Below, piece after piece: positions 1 through 10,947 of a DNA stretch of 64,000 nucleotides (position 1 is the first letter of the stretch; every line of letters starts with the position of its first letter). The translations under genes and the position numbers were made by a program. Source of the stretch: Nemania diffusa (lineage: Eukaryota > Ascomycota > Sordariomycetes > Xylariales > Xylariaceae); contig JBBPUQ010000007.1 in assembly GCA_038501195.1 (NCBI GenBank), forward strand, positions 2,581,501-2,645,500. Reading direction: 5' to 3'. The notes under the pieces are model-generated. The model worked only from the letters and a program-made list of their open reading frames with translations. It did no database searches and was not told where the DNA came from.

Positions 1-662
1 GTAATTCAGGATTAGATAAGGGGGACATTTAAGGATTTATAGATAGATCGATAGATACCAGGCCTCGACCGACGGACGCCTCGAGGCATTAATTCAAGCC
101 ACAATAATCATACTTCAAAGAAAATTTTTTCACCAGCGTCCTCATGAGTTTAATTTCCCCGGTGACTATGAATTACACTCGCCCGGTTCCCCGAGTGGCA
201 GCAATGGATAAGCGAGGCGCATTTACAGAGACTGAATCTCAGAAATTGAACTATCTGAATGAACGAAACGCCTCCCCGATCCATACGGACAATGAACCCC
301 TTTCGGGGAAAAAAACAACAACATCGATAGCACGGCTACTCGCTGAACGCGCCTGAACGCCATGTATTTCCCCGGATATAATGTGCCCCACGGCCGACCG
401 CGCGACAGATAAAACAGGGCCAAAGAAAAAGCCCGCTGTCGTTCACCACCTTCTTGTTGCCCGTGGTACACCCCCGTGTTCGTGAAACCCCCCTCCCGTC
501 GCTGTCCGAGACCGTGTTCCCGCGCTCATCGCTCATTGATAACCCTAATTCATAGCTCTTCGTCAACCGTGAGGCTCATGACCGGTATCCCCCCATGTTC
601 TCCTCATAGACTCATCGTACAATCCGTATGTCTCGTTTCTCGCGTTTGTGGCGCGACCGACC
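1..662. other. intergenic, no gene recognised
   Basis: Only short frames occur here, without recognisable motifs. This is the 3' flank of the Ras-like gene. A missing last exon of that gene could lie here, but I found no convincing continuation. Confidence 0.4.
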
Positions 663-1490
663 CTACCAACACCGCAGACTCCGCCAGAAGCCGTCGCCGC
701 CCCTCCTTCCGAGCGAACCCCCATCGAACCGCGGCCCACGCACGCCGACACCCCTCTTCTCATCGGGGCCGCCGTCGTCGCGATCGTCGACCAGCGGCGT
801 GAGCGGCCGCGTGACGCCGCGGCGGTCCATCGTCTCGGGGTTGTCGAGGACGCCGAGCTCGGCGAGCCGGCGCGCCTCGACCACGCGGCGCACGATGAGC
901 GCGAACGTCTCCTCGATATTAACCTCGAGGCGCGCGCTCGTTTCCATAAAGCCGCAGCCGCGCCGCCGCGCCCACTCGAGGCCCTGCGCCGCCGACACCT
1001 GCCGCGACTCCTGCAGGTCGCACTTGTTGCCCGCGATGATCTTGACCGGCGGCACCACGCGGGCGCCGCCGCTGCTGCGGTCGTGCACGACGCCCAGGCC
1101 GGCCTGGCGCGCGCGCGCGGCGTTGTCGAGGCGCGTCTCAGCCTCCATGTCGATCAGCTCGTTGAAGTAGCTCAGCGCGTCGAGGCTGTCGGCCGACGTA
1201 ATGTCGTAGACGAGTAGGAAGGCGTCGGCGCCGAGGTTCGCCGACGCCCACATGCCGCGGTACTCCTCCTGGCCGGCCGTGTCCGTCAGGCCAAGGTGGT
1301 ACGTCGTGCCGTCGATGCGCCGCGTGATGCTATAGCTGTCCTCGATGGTGGGGTCGTACTCGGACGTCCACTGCGAACGCACGAGACGTAGCGTGATGGA
1401 CGACTTACCGCAGCCGCCGTCGCCGCAGATGGTGATGGAGATAGGAACCGGGGGCTGGCCATTAGCCATGGGCGGCGGTGGATTAACCAT
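663..1490 (-). CDS. Ras-like small GTPase
   Basis: A Ras-superfamily GTP-binding switch protein of 275 residues from the ATG at 1490. The frame stays open further upstream, but only with non-ATG codons and with sequence that looks like leader. The P-loop GDGGCGKSS lies near residue 20, followed by the effector-like YDPTIEDSY, the switch II motif DTAGQEEY, the base-specificity motif GNKCDL and the ETSA box. It is longer than typical Ras (about 190-210). There is an insertion between the IDMEAETRLDN segment and GNKCDL, and a long Arg/Gly/Asp-rich tail. The chain ends in Cys-Trp, so no CAAX prenylation box is visible; either the last exon is missing or membrane anchoring differs. The closest group is Ras/Rheb-like rather than Rho or Rab, because DTAGQEEY and ETSA are intact. 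The gene is markedly GC-rich compared with the flanking DNA. The family assignment is firm; the subfamily is not. Confidence 0.88.
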   Translation of the reverse strand: MVNPPPPMANGQPPVPISITICGDGGCGKSSITLRLVRSQWTSEYDPTIEDSYSITRRIDGTTYHLGLTDTAGQEEYRGMWASANLGADAFLLVYDITSADSLDALSYFNELIDMEAETRLDNAARARQAGLGVVHDRSSGGARVVPPVKIIAGNKCDLQESRQVSAAQGLEWARRRGCGFMETSARLEVNIEETFALIVRRVVEARRLAELGVLDNPETMDRRGVTRPLTPLVDDRDDGGPDEKRGVGVRGPRFDGGSLGRRGGDGFWRSLRCW

Positions 1491-3896
1491 CTCGTGGGTC
1501 TTTTGAGGGGTTTTCTTTCGCTTTTCGTGATGGGGCTCGCTGTGGTCTTGGTTCTTATGTTTCCTGACTGGGAGATATATGAATATATAGATGGATGGAT
1601 AGATGGAGGTATGGATTCGAGTCGACGTGGAAGCACCAGCCGAGTTGAGCTTTTCGACTCGGTTTTGGGAGGAGAAACGAGTGTTGCGCCGAGGTGACAA
1701 ACAGTAACAACAACAAGCTAGCCGAGGGAAATCGTCCGTGTACCTATGCGACTCTTATGTATCCGACAGAGCAAACGAGGGGTCGATGAAGAAGCAATGT
1801 GCGGTGTCGTGACCGGCAGCCAGCGTGCTTTGTAAGTTTTTCGATTTTCGGCTGTTCCCAACTTTTTCTTTTCACGTTTGCTTTTCCTTTGCTAAGTGCC
1901 CCCGTTATGGCAGGCAGGTCAACTCAGTTATGTTGTTGGTGTAGGTACCTATCTATGTAGGTCCTAGTCTAGCGACTAGTCTAGTGCAGAACAACCTCAA
2001 GCGGGCTAGGCTGGCGCACGGCGACTGATTGCTAGTAAACAATAAGTGGCCCACCGCTGCGCAACGGCCGACGGTCTAGACTAGAGTGAAGTCTGGATTA
2101 CTGGGACTGGATACCGAGAGGTGATATGATGACGGCAGAGCCCGGAGAGTCCACAATCCAGGTTAGGAATTGCCGCGTGCTTATCATGCAACACGCACCT
2201 CTGAACGCTCGGGTTGTTGAATCGGTACCTGGCTAAATGGTGCAGAGCTAGATCGCATCCGAGAACCGCGGGCGGAAAAAAAAGCGAGAGAGCGGGTCGC
2301 AAAGCAGAAAAGAAAAAAACCCAACAGTCAAATGACGATTGATTTATAATTGCGAAGCCTGTTTTTATTTCACTGACTGCTAATAGTGACGACAGAAATC
2401 CGACTGGTTCAAAACAAGCTTCAACGGTGGCTCCAATGGCCTGTCGTCGGTCAACCACCTCAGCAAGCAATGGGTGTGATCGCCAAGTGGTATGTCAGAA
2501 TTGTGTACTGTGCGATCGCGGCCTCACTACGTAGTAGAAAGGAGTGGAGGTGCCGAGACTGCAATGTTGCTTGCTATTGGAGCGCAGACTGTTAAAGAAA
2601 AAATGACGCAACGATGTCGAGAAGATGCAATAGTGAGCTGAACTGGGTCACGATGATAAAACGAGGACGCGAAGAGAAGAGAAGAGAGCTAGTAGTGTTA
2701 GTTGAAGGGAAGTTGGGAGAGGTAAACAGGCGGGGGGCTTGACCAAACCTCTTTTGTAAGTCGAGTCCGGTCACACCTCAGATGCTGTGTAAGTTGAGAA
2801 CATTGAGGGAGGCACCATTAGGTAGCATCTAGGTAGGTTCATGTGTGCCCTACCGCCCTACCTCCTAGGTAGCCTCTGATAGTGACTTGGACAGATAGGT
2901 AGGTACAGTGGCTGGCGTAGTACTATGTAGGGGTGTCTAAATCGTACTTACAGTGCAAGGATTAGGCCTTGAGTTCCTACAGATTACAGTACAGAGTAGG
3001 TTGGGTGGGTGGCATCCATACTCCCCCGGATTTCTGTGGATTTCTGTGTTGGAGAAGATCAGGCACAACTACAGATAAGCACCATCATATAGCCGCTATA
3101 GGTAATGATTTCCCTTGCCCAGCCTCTATAATCCCATATTAGGGGGAATCCAGACACCATCCTAGCCATCATCCCACAAGTGGGTTCAATTCGCAAGAGA
3201 CTCCCAAGCCATGACAGCTGTCGTGGGACTGTATAGGCGCTTATAAGGGCTAGTCAGGGGGGAATGGGCGGGGGCGGGGTTTGCTTAGTGGGTTCGGGAG
3301 GGGTTACAGGTACTGTATCGGAACCTACTACAGAATATAAAGAGTGGGAAGAGTGGGATAAGGACTGCGTAGTGTAAGTACAGGCTCGCTAGGTACAGTG
3401 TATTCCGTGTCAATCGCACACCGTGTTGTAGAGATAATGACCTATGTGCGTAAGGCGCGATTCACGATTCACGATTCGCCAATTCCTTTCTCCCTTTTTC
3501 TGCGCTAGCCAATCGTCCTGATGCAGCAATCTAGGGCTCACTATCACATATGCAATCCGCTTATACCTCCTTCCCTCCCTTGCGCCGGATAGACATATTG
3601 TTTCCTCACACGTGTTGATGTATCGCCGGGTATAATACGCCCTGCGTCTGCCTACATAAAGCGTCCGTCTGCATGCCACGTTTAAATGCATCATTCGGCC
3701 TTAGGCGTTCGGCAGTCTGTATGTCGAGTAGATGAAACCTGCTGTCTGCTTCTTTCAGGGGCATCGGTCTTGGAGTCGAAGGCCAACCTAACCCTGTAAC
3801 GAGAATGGCGGCCTGGGTCTTGCGTGGGGGATATTACCAGGTTATCATCTCTCAAACATACAGTTAAGCCCCGAGCTTGAGGTCTCTGCAGATGAG
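1491..3896. other. intergenic with TAGGTA-type low-complexity tracts
   Basis: No gene is recognised. The stretch contains the 5' leader of the Ras-like gene and repeated short TAGGTA/TACCTA palindromic words, around 1945-1985 and 2820-2910. A triplicated GATTCAC word lies near 3460-3475. Frames at 3410-3694 and 3691-3912 (-) have no recognisable domain. Confidence 0.4.
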
Positions 3897-4930
3897 TCAT
3901 ACGTCGAGGCATCCATACGCGATTTTAGCATGCCTGCATCTTCGACTCAGCTCGTAGACGATGCTACGCAAAGTCGCAGCGCAGTCCGAATCACCCGTAA
4001 CATACGCGCTTGCAGGAGAAGGGCTAACCAATTCCCTCATATTGCTGCCAAATGGCCCTTCTATACTGACCTCAATTAAGGAGAACCCTTTCCTGGGGTT
4101 TTGGGCGTTCATGGCGTGATGACACGTCTGGGAACTGATCACCTCTGGCGACAGTAGGATGTAGATCTCCTCTAACTCCTGGGTGATGTGTTCCAGAATA
4201 CGAAGTATTGAGACGACATCAAACTGCCCGTGGAGGTCAAAAGGCCCTATGGCTAGTCGGCGAATGCGAGCCAGCCACGATGTGCTGTTAAGCCCGAGAA
4301 TCATCTTAGCGATGCCCGGGTCGATACGGAATACATCGGAAACCACGTCAACCAGACAAGGTTGGCTTATGTTCAGAGTCGAGCTGTCAAGCCAGAGATC
4401 GATAATATCGTAGCGCTTACAGCGAGTTCGGGCCACATCGAATGCTTCGTGGTTGATCAATGGCCGCAATCTCGGCCAAGTTGCAATCACACCGCGGTGT
4501 GCCGAATATATCTTCCCCGAGACGGGCGAGAGGTCATGTATCACTGTTTTCCATCGCAGGATCGGTACGTCTCTAATGTGCCAACCATACCGATCTGCTA
4601 AGCTTCTGGTTACGATGTGAGTATCGGCATCTCGATAGAAGACTGGCGGTGAGGAAGAATTTCATTTACGTGCCAACTGACACGTTCAAACAGGACACCG
4701 GCCCCAAGTGCATGCATGCGTTCTACTTACTTCAGCAGACGTCCCCTGCTAGTAATTGAGCGCAAGGATGATAGCGGCTCCAATTGACCAGTGTCCCATG
4801 AGAGGAAGCCCCCATTAAGAGTATGAATGAGAGGAGACTGGAAGTACGAGTCGAAATGGTACTCCCAGATAAGAAGCCGAATCTCGGTTGGAAAGTCGGT
4901 GAAGCGAGTGAGGAACTGGAGGTCTGTCAT
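3897..4930 (-). CDS. 2EXR-domain protein (fungal, function unknown)
   Basis: The N-terminal exon (4930 down to 4731) carries the 2EXR signature FxxFPTEIRxLIWE, which opens a large family of uncharacterised ascomycete proteins. The second exon runs to the stop at 3897. I place the intron at 4606-4730: a GTAAGT donor at 4730 and an acceptor after AACCAG, which restores the phase into a frame reading SLADRYGWHIRDVPILRW. A frame reading PPVFYRDADTHI is open just before this acceptor, so exon 2 may begin earlier if a second donor exists. The product is about 300 residues. No membrane segment or signal peptide is visible. The family is known from sequence only, so no biochemical role is claimed. 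Confidence 0.65.
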
Positions 4931-6531
4931 TTTATCCTTTCCATTACTACCTTATCTATGGCATTGTATGCGAAAGCAAATTCCTCGTAACTTGATGATT
5001 GACAAGTGCGACGTTTATGGAATCCTCAATAAGTTAATGTTCGCGTTGTGAGAAGGGGGAAAAGTGGGATCTATAAACCTGGGGTCTTCCCCAGACTAGG
5101 TATCTGATTAACTAACGGTTAGTCGAAGTCAGCGTCACACTACTGGACAAAGATAGTGCGGGGATTGCCCTCGCCAGCATCATCATGAGCATCAGCTGCC
5201 GTCAATGCTGCCTCATACAGTGATAAGTTGCGCGCTACTAAAAACAGGAGAGCAAGCTGAATGCAACTGCAATAAGGAAGGAATACATCCCCGCTTTCCA
5301 CGCCGCTCCATAAGCAGGAAATGCGAACTAATCCCAAATGCTACCTAGGTACTAACGAGCTAGGAGAGCCCGTGATAACACTCAAAAAAAGACGACAAAG
5401 AGTACCAAAAAAAAAGTACAATGTTGAGGTACTAACTCAACGTTTATAAGAATTAGGTGCTATATCAATTATAAAATGCTGTTTAGTCTATTGATGGAAA
5501 TAGACCTGGAGATGTACATGAGTACTAGACAGTATCCTAAGGGTGGTTTTGATTGCAAGCGAAGGGAGGCACAGCAGTTACATGTGAGGTCAGACGATAG
5601 ATAGTAGGGCCCTCCCTAGGATAGGCTAATAAAAAATGAACGGATTCTGGCAACCTGTAGATAGTCTAGATAATGATATGATATGATTCCAAGCTGAATA
5701 CCTACTGTAAGTTGGTAGGGTGTGGTGGGCCCGTTACCCCACCATCTCTTAGATACTACCTACCTCTCACTTGCAACAATATTGGCTCTTCCCATTCCTT
5801 GCATTGGCTTTTGAACGACAGCACGGATAATGGTTATTGCATATCATAAATCCAGCCTAGCAGCAGCATGAATCTCATAGCTAGCATTAGGGCCTATTAA
5901 GATACTAAAGCAAAAGAACGTCCTATTGTAGGTCAGTGACCAATTCTAATCCAGATCACTTCTGTTTTATCAACATGTTGAGTATTGCCGCGTACTGTTT
6001 CGTACAATTGCAAGTCGGGTAAGTCTAGTGAGGATAATTAAATGAATAAATTAAAAATAAAGTCAAGATCAATTCTATTACAGCTTTATTGATCTATTTA
6101 TTCATGACCATAACTTATAGTTTCATCGTTCAGCATGTAATCTCATATCCGACAACAGAAATTGGGATTAAATTTCAATTAGCGGTCTATGTCCTTATAG
6201 AGCACCGTTGACCGGTCCGAAGATGCGAAAATGCAACAATAACCCCTGTGCTGCTACTGAACGAAGAAGTCTTCATTGACACCTTTAATGAGCAGACTGT
6301 GGTGTTTGTAATTGCTGACCACTGACTTCGACTCGGGGTAAGTCGTATTCAAAATCTGCCTCTCAGGCTTGAAAGAAAACCTAGGATCTTTATACTAGTA
6401 AGTCATGTAGACGGGGAATGCCTCATAACTATTTAAGAGCGCCTCTTTCCCCTCTACGTCAATACCGTCTTCCGACCATCTAAGTAGGTATTACCTAGTC
6501 TTGGACAACCAACCGGTATTGGTCAGTCGCC
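4931..6531. other. intergenic, no gene recognised
   Basis: AT-rich DNA with only short frames (for example 5140-5337 on the minus strand). It contains the upstream region of the secreted-protein gene at 6532. I see no RNA gene or repeat that I can name. Confidence 0.35.
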
Positions 6532-7016
6532 ATGCTGAAATTCCTTGCGGTTCCCGCCTTCCTCGGTGCCATTGCTCTAGTCAAGGCCGATTATACTGCA
6601 TTCCATTGGATAAACACCACCATCTCAACCGACGTCACGGTCGGCACCGAAATCTTTCTAGAGTGGACATCTAAGGACTATACCGGCCCGTTCAATCTAT
6701 CGGTTCTCGCTTTCAATGTGACCCCGGAATATTACTATCCAGGCCCCTTTGGACAAGTACCTGTATACGATAGCGCATCAATCACCCTAGCAAGTAAGTT
6801 GGCGAAGTCCCCCTACTGCGCCCCGCGGTTTGACTGCTTCTGACATGTCTGTTAGACCCTCCCTCGGCTGCGGGCGGAACATTCACCTGGAAGGCCGAGC
6901 CGATAGATGCTTCCGGCACGTGGACAAGCCACCAATTCCTATATCAAATCGGCGCGGGCTTCCCCGACCAAAGCAGCTCGTCCGCCGGCGCTTTCTATCT
7001 TGCGGATGCTTCGTAG
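6532..7016 (+). CDS. small secreted protein, 140 aa
   Basis: Two exons, 6532-6793 and 6856-7016, are joined by a 62-nt intron (donor GTAAGT, acceptor TTAG) and give a 140-residue product. The first 19 residues are a clear signal peptide with a hydrophobic core ending in VKA. The mature part has a beta-rich, Ig-like pattern: ITLA at the splice joint, then GGTFTWKAEPIDASGTW, then a Ser-rich end AFYLADAS. This resembles the N-terminal domain of Kre9/Knh1-type wall proteins, but the match is by eye and weak. N-glycosylation sequons NTT, NLS and NVT are present. There is no cysteine-rich pattern and no GPI signal at the C terminus. It could be a cell-wall protein or an effector-like secreted protein. 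The exon model is well supported by phase; the function is not. Confidence 0.72.
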
Positions 7017-7239
7017 ACCTGTCAGTTCTGCCAACTGATCCCAGGTGTGAAACATCAGGACGATCAGGGATCAAGCAACACCCTCCCCTTCAATCCTTCG
7101 CAATCATGACAGGGTAGGTTACTGGCAGCGCGTCGGTAAAGCAAGCGTGGCGGGGACGACGCTTCCAGCACCGTTGCTAGTCGCTTTTCATCTTGTCTAG
7201 GTTTGATGAAGCAAGAGCTACGTACAAGTCTTTAGGTGG

Positions 7240-7377
7240 TATCCCTTTGGGTGCCGACTCGGCGAAAAGCGGACTCAGATGCACCAATCGGGGAAAAATA
7301 TGATGCTTAAGGAAACATCTGATTGGGCTAATCTAATATATGTATGTACTGGTGCCGAAAAGGCACCCAAAGGGATA
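7240..7377. mobile_element. MITE-like element with perfect inverted termini and TA flanks
   Basis: A 16-base word (TATCCCTTTGGGTGCC at 7240-7255) recurs as its exact reverse complement at 7362-7377. After a 3-base mismatch the similarity continues for five more bases (TCGGC), so the inverted termini span about 24 bp. The unit is 138 bp, too small to encode a transposase. TA lies at both outer edges, and a TA duplication is the hallmark of Tc1/mariner-type insertion. No coding sequence lies inside. Confidence 0.6.
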
Positions 7378-7545
7378 GGGGACTCTACTTTTGAAAGTTG
7401 GGACTTCAAGTCTTAAGCGCGTCTATACCTGTTTGAAATTAATCAATCATTTAGCTAAAGCTCTATTTAGTCAGTTGGTTAAGCGAGCGATCGCTTCCCT
7501 CTATTCTAATCTTCGGTCACAAGAACCGGATAAGGCGGCTCGGGG

Positions 7546-7603
7546 TGCTAGCTACAGGGGAGCGGACAGGACCCCGCGTTTTCCAGAGCCTATGGTCATA
7601 TAT
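7546..7603 (-). pseudogene. truncated 5S rRNA copy
   Basis: On the minus strand, about 58 nt match the 5' half of the 5S genes at 10660 and 18178, including GACCATAGG, GTCCGCTCCCC and a CTAGC equivalent of CTAAGCC. The sequence then diverges completely, and the 3' half of a 5S rRNA is absent. It is a 5'-anchored fragment and not functional. Confidence 0.6.
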
Positions 7604-8433
7604 GCTAAGCTTCAGTATCAGAACAGTATATCATTTGAATTACGCCCATTGATTTATTAGCATGTCATCTACCTCGGATAGACATATCATAGTTCAGAAG
7701 AACTTTATGTGTTTAGCGCCCCAGAGAAAAGTAATACATCTCAGCGAGGCGGTCACCGCAAGGATAACAGTTACAAGGTTGTTGACCTTCTTCTTCCGAA
7801 TGGACAAGCTCTATCAGGGCTAACATGAACTGAACCGAGACCCTTTCTATCGGACTGATCCAAGTCATTCGTATCGCCGAGGGTTTGGCACCTTTGAAAT
7901 GAGGATATGGTACTGAAACACTCCATCCTCGAGGGCCCTAGAGTAATCGGCTCTTAGGCCGTAAAGAAGAATTACACAGAAATGTTACTTTCATTTTCTA
8001 GACATGCTTGAATACAGTTGACCCGGTGTAGAAGCAACACGGGCTCATGTCTTCCGGTCGTAAAGTGGAAGAGATCACCCGAATGTAAATTTAGAGGGTA
8101 ATGTCCAGTGGGTGGTAGTGTCTACTGCAGAAAACACTAGAAGACAGTAGAGTTTCTTTGCAAGGAACAAGTTTTCGACCGTGGATCAAGAATAGTTGTG
8201 TACTCCAAATGCCGTAGAAAATGGACAGGAGTAGCGAAGAAAGCCAGTCAAACCTGGAAGGTAACAGTGATGGGAAAATCGCTCGTTAGGGCTACCATAT
8301 CTTGCTTGTTCCCAGTGTCAGCAGGACTCCGCATACTATTATAGTTAAGCACCTACAGTACGATTACCGCCACAGTGATCAGAAGCGTCAAAGAAATTCG
8401 AAGTGATCGATCTAAGGCTTCTCTCAGAAACGG

Positions 8434-8640
8434 ACCACAATAGGTCAGGTAGAACATTCAATGCTTCGTAATGGCAGTGTCGGAGTTATTCGAGGCGGCC
8501 AACTCAACGTCTCATCATACCACGCCGGCAAATTGTTTCTCGACTTGAGCGCTTCCGACGCAGTGACCATAATAGGCCAGGTGGAGTCATTGGTGTTTCG
8601 TAATAACGAAGTCGGAGGTATTCGAGACGATTGGGTCGTG
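8434..8640. repeat. diverged tandem duplication, period 132 bp
   Basis: Sequence starting ACCACAATAGGTCAGGT near 8434 is repeated 132 bp later as ACCATAATAGGCCAGGT, and similarity continues through GTCGGAG-TATTCGAG for roughly 65 bp. 132 is a multiple of three, and a minus-strand frame crosses both units with related peptides (RITPTLPLRS and RIPPTSLLRN). It may therefore derive from a repeat-containing coding sequence. I do not recognise the source. Confidence 0.5.
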
Positions 8641-8798
8641 GCCTGTTGATAGTAGACTGAGAGGATGTTCGTCTCCCCGAGTGCTTCCGGTAAGGGTGTG
8701 CTATTCACAACTATCTTCTAGTAGTTGCAGGACGTCCAGTGATGTAATTGAAAACATCGTTCTTTCCTCCATCTCCATCTTCTGCCATACAACTATCA

Positions 8799-9451
8799 TC
8801 ACACGCTTGCGTCGTCTCTCTGTTTCCACCACGATTGATAAAGAGCTATAGAAGGCGTAACTACCCAAGGCCAAAGAAAGACGAAAAAGCATGCTCCTGG
8901 CTTAAGCCCCGATGTGAGAGAGTTGCCAGTGACGATAATTGTATAGAAGTAATTTACTAGTGAAAGTAGACTCTTCTCTACGCAACGAAGGAGAATGTCC
9001 TTCGGACGTTGCGTCTGCATGCTCTCCTCAGAAGTCAATTTCTGGTTGCTGAATGAAAGAATAAGGAGTAGAGCTATCGATGATTAGAATCTAGCAGAAC
9101 AACTTAGGTAGAGAGACAGAGAGAGAGAGACTCACCGAATGTTTCGTTGTCTTCCTGATTTTGGGGAATACCTCCATTTATGTAGTATAACGTAGCACTT
9201 AGCACAAAGCTGAGCGCGCAAACGACTTGAGCCGTTTTTGGCGTCATAGGGAAAGAGTAGAAGGCAGTCATGGCGCATAGAAGAGCAATCGCCTTGAAGA
9301 CCGGCGACTTGCTAAGGAAGGCGATGGGTAGACTCGCCGCCAGGCACATGACGTGACGTATGAAAGACATGTTGTTGGAAAAGGTCGTGATAGTCGTTGC
9401 TTCGTCGCTTAGCTCATCAGAGATGATAACGGGGCGTATAGTACTGGGCAT
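8799..9451 (-). CDS. hypothetical small membrane protein
   Basis: Exon 1 runs from the ATG at 9451 to 9136. A 62-nt intron (9074-9135) has a GTGAGT donor, a CTAAT branch-like word and an ATAG acceptor. Exon 2 runs from 9073 to the stop at 8799. The joined frame encodes about 196 residues. Exon 1 has several hydrophobic helices (around VMCLAASLPIAFL, FKAIALLCAMTAFYSF and VVCALSFVLSATLYYI), and exon 2 adds a Trp-rich hydrophobic stretch, FFVFLWPWVVTPSIALY. The frame stays open 48 nt upstream of the ATG, so a 5' exon is possible. The intron carries a GA-rich simple repeat. No family is recognised. The splice phase fits well, but I have no homology support. Confidence 0.42.
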
Positions 9452-9499
9452 ATCGGGCGTGTGTAGATGATCGGAATAAGTGTTTTCATCGCTTGGCAA

Positions 9500-10659
9500 A
9501 CCACACCAGGGTCCGGGGACTACACATTTATTATAAAATAATAGAATGAAGCAGGTTTACTCAATGTTAAATATAGATTTGTTGTTTTTTATACTGAAAT
9601 ATTCTTAATATAGCTTCTTCTGTATGTTTATAACCTAAGCTACTCTAAAAAAAAAGTATATCGTATTAACTTTGTTACTACCTAAGCTACCTTAGTGCCC
9701 CGAGAAGGGTTTACGTTAGCATAAGAGCAAGACTTTCGAAAGTGATTGGCTTTTTAGATAGAACTGGACATGCTGTTGCCTTTTAGATATTATAGCTACA
9801 AGGCTTTTTTATGTGTGACCCTTCTTTTTTTGGTGTACCTTTCAAAAGGGCAACGCTATCCGCGCTGTAGAGGGGTTGCTATACTCTTAGGGTACGTCCC
9901 TTACAGTGTAGTTAGGTTTAGTGGCTAGTGCGTGGCTTACTCAGTGGCTTGCGTACGTACGTACGTCACCAGGGCACCCTTCGGGACCGCTACCCATAGT
10001 TCGGAAGTCATACTTGACTTCCTCACTAGATAATTTACGTGTGTTTCCAGTATTCACTAGCGGTACGCTTATTGCACTCGTTGTGACACTTACTATATAC
10101 CTCCAACTGCCGCCAACTAGGTAGTCAATATTGGGATGATGCAATAGGTACCAGCCAGGCAAAGCAGCGAATGCGCTAAGCCCAGTTGGTACAGCATCCG
10201 TAAAACATAGTTTCAACATACTCATCAGCCGTCTGAGCATCTAGTTAGCTCTCAATACTCATATAAGAAGTACTACACAATTTTCAGAGTGGACAATGTA
10301 GTAAATCCTTAAGTCGAAGCCGAGAGTTAAACCGTGTAAATAAACCAATAAAATTCAAATACCGTTACCAATAAACTTCCAACAGTCACATAAGAATATA
10401 TAGGACTTACCACGCGCTCATGAGTTTTTAATAAAGACGTTACTAGCTTACCAAAGAACGAGACTTTGAAACTTACTATGAAGGATGGAAAATACAAAAA
10501 AAGTATATATATGCCTTCGTTTTTAACGAATGAGGTATGAGTGAGTGAGTGAAACGAAGGTTTGTTACTGTGACCCAAATAGGAAAAACCTCGTATTTGG
10601 AAGACCTAATCGCTATGTTTGACCCTCAGTTATTAGTTGTAAGGAAGCTGTATTTTTTC
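9500..10659. other. AT-rich intergenic region
   Basis: No gene recognised. It includes a TACG tandem (GTACGTACGTACG around 9950-9965) and long A/T runs. Frames on both strands are short and without motifs. Confidence 0.35.
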
Positions 10660-10778
10660 ACATACGACCATAGGATCTGGAGAACGCGGGGTCCCGTCCG
10701 CTCCCCCATAGCTAAGCCAGTTACCGCCAGATCAGTAGTTGGGTCGGTGACGACCAGCGAATCCCTGGTGTTGTATGT
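10660..10778 (+). rRNA. 5S ribosomal RNA
   Basis: 119 nt with the full ascomycete 5S layout: 5' ACATACGACCATAGG, central GTCCCGTCCGCTC and TAAGCC, the conserved internal promoter region AGTAGTTGGGTCGGTGACGA, then CCAGCGAATCCC and 3' GTTGTATGT. The two ends pair to form helix I. A T5 run follows directly, as expected for Pol III termination. It is a lone copy, which is usual for Pezizomycotina, where 5S genes are dispersed rather than linked to the rDNA repeat. Confidence 0.92.
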
Positions 10779-10782
10779 TTTT
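10778..10782 (+). terminator. Pol III terminator of the 5S gene
   Basis: A run of five T residues overlaps the last base of the 5S gene and is followed by a T-rich tract to about 10805. Confidence 0.6.
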
Positions 10783-10947
10783 ATTTATTTTATTTTATTT
10801 TTATTTATCTTCAGTTCATTTTGTGTAATTACTTCTAATTAATATTCATCTCTTTATTGTCTTACGAAATACCGCTTCTTCATTTATTCTTTCATATTGT
10901 TTGTTATCGACTTAGTACGAACGATTACACGAACCCGCACACTACCA

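Larger units (their letters stand above)
7017..8433. other. intergenic, no intact gene
   Basis: Apart from the MITE-like element and the 5S fragment listed separately, I see no coding potential. Frames are short and carry many stops. Confidence 0.35.

Noticed and set aside
628..1217. Plus-strand frames of 180-189 residues
   Set aside because: Antisense shadows of the GC-rich Ras-like gene; Arg-rich composition without motifs.
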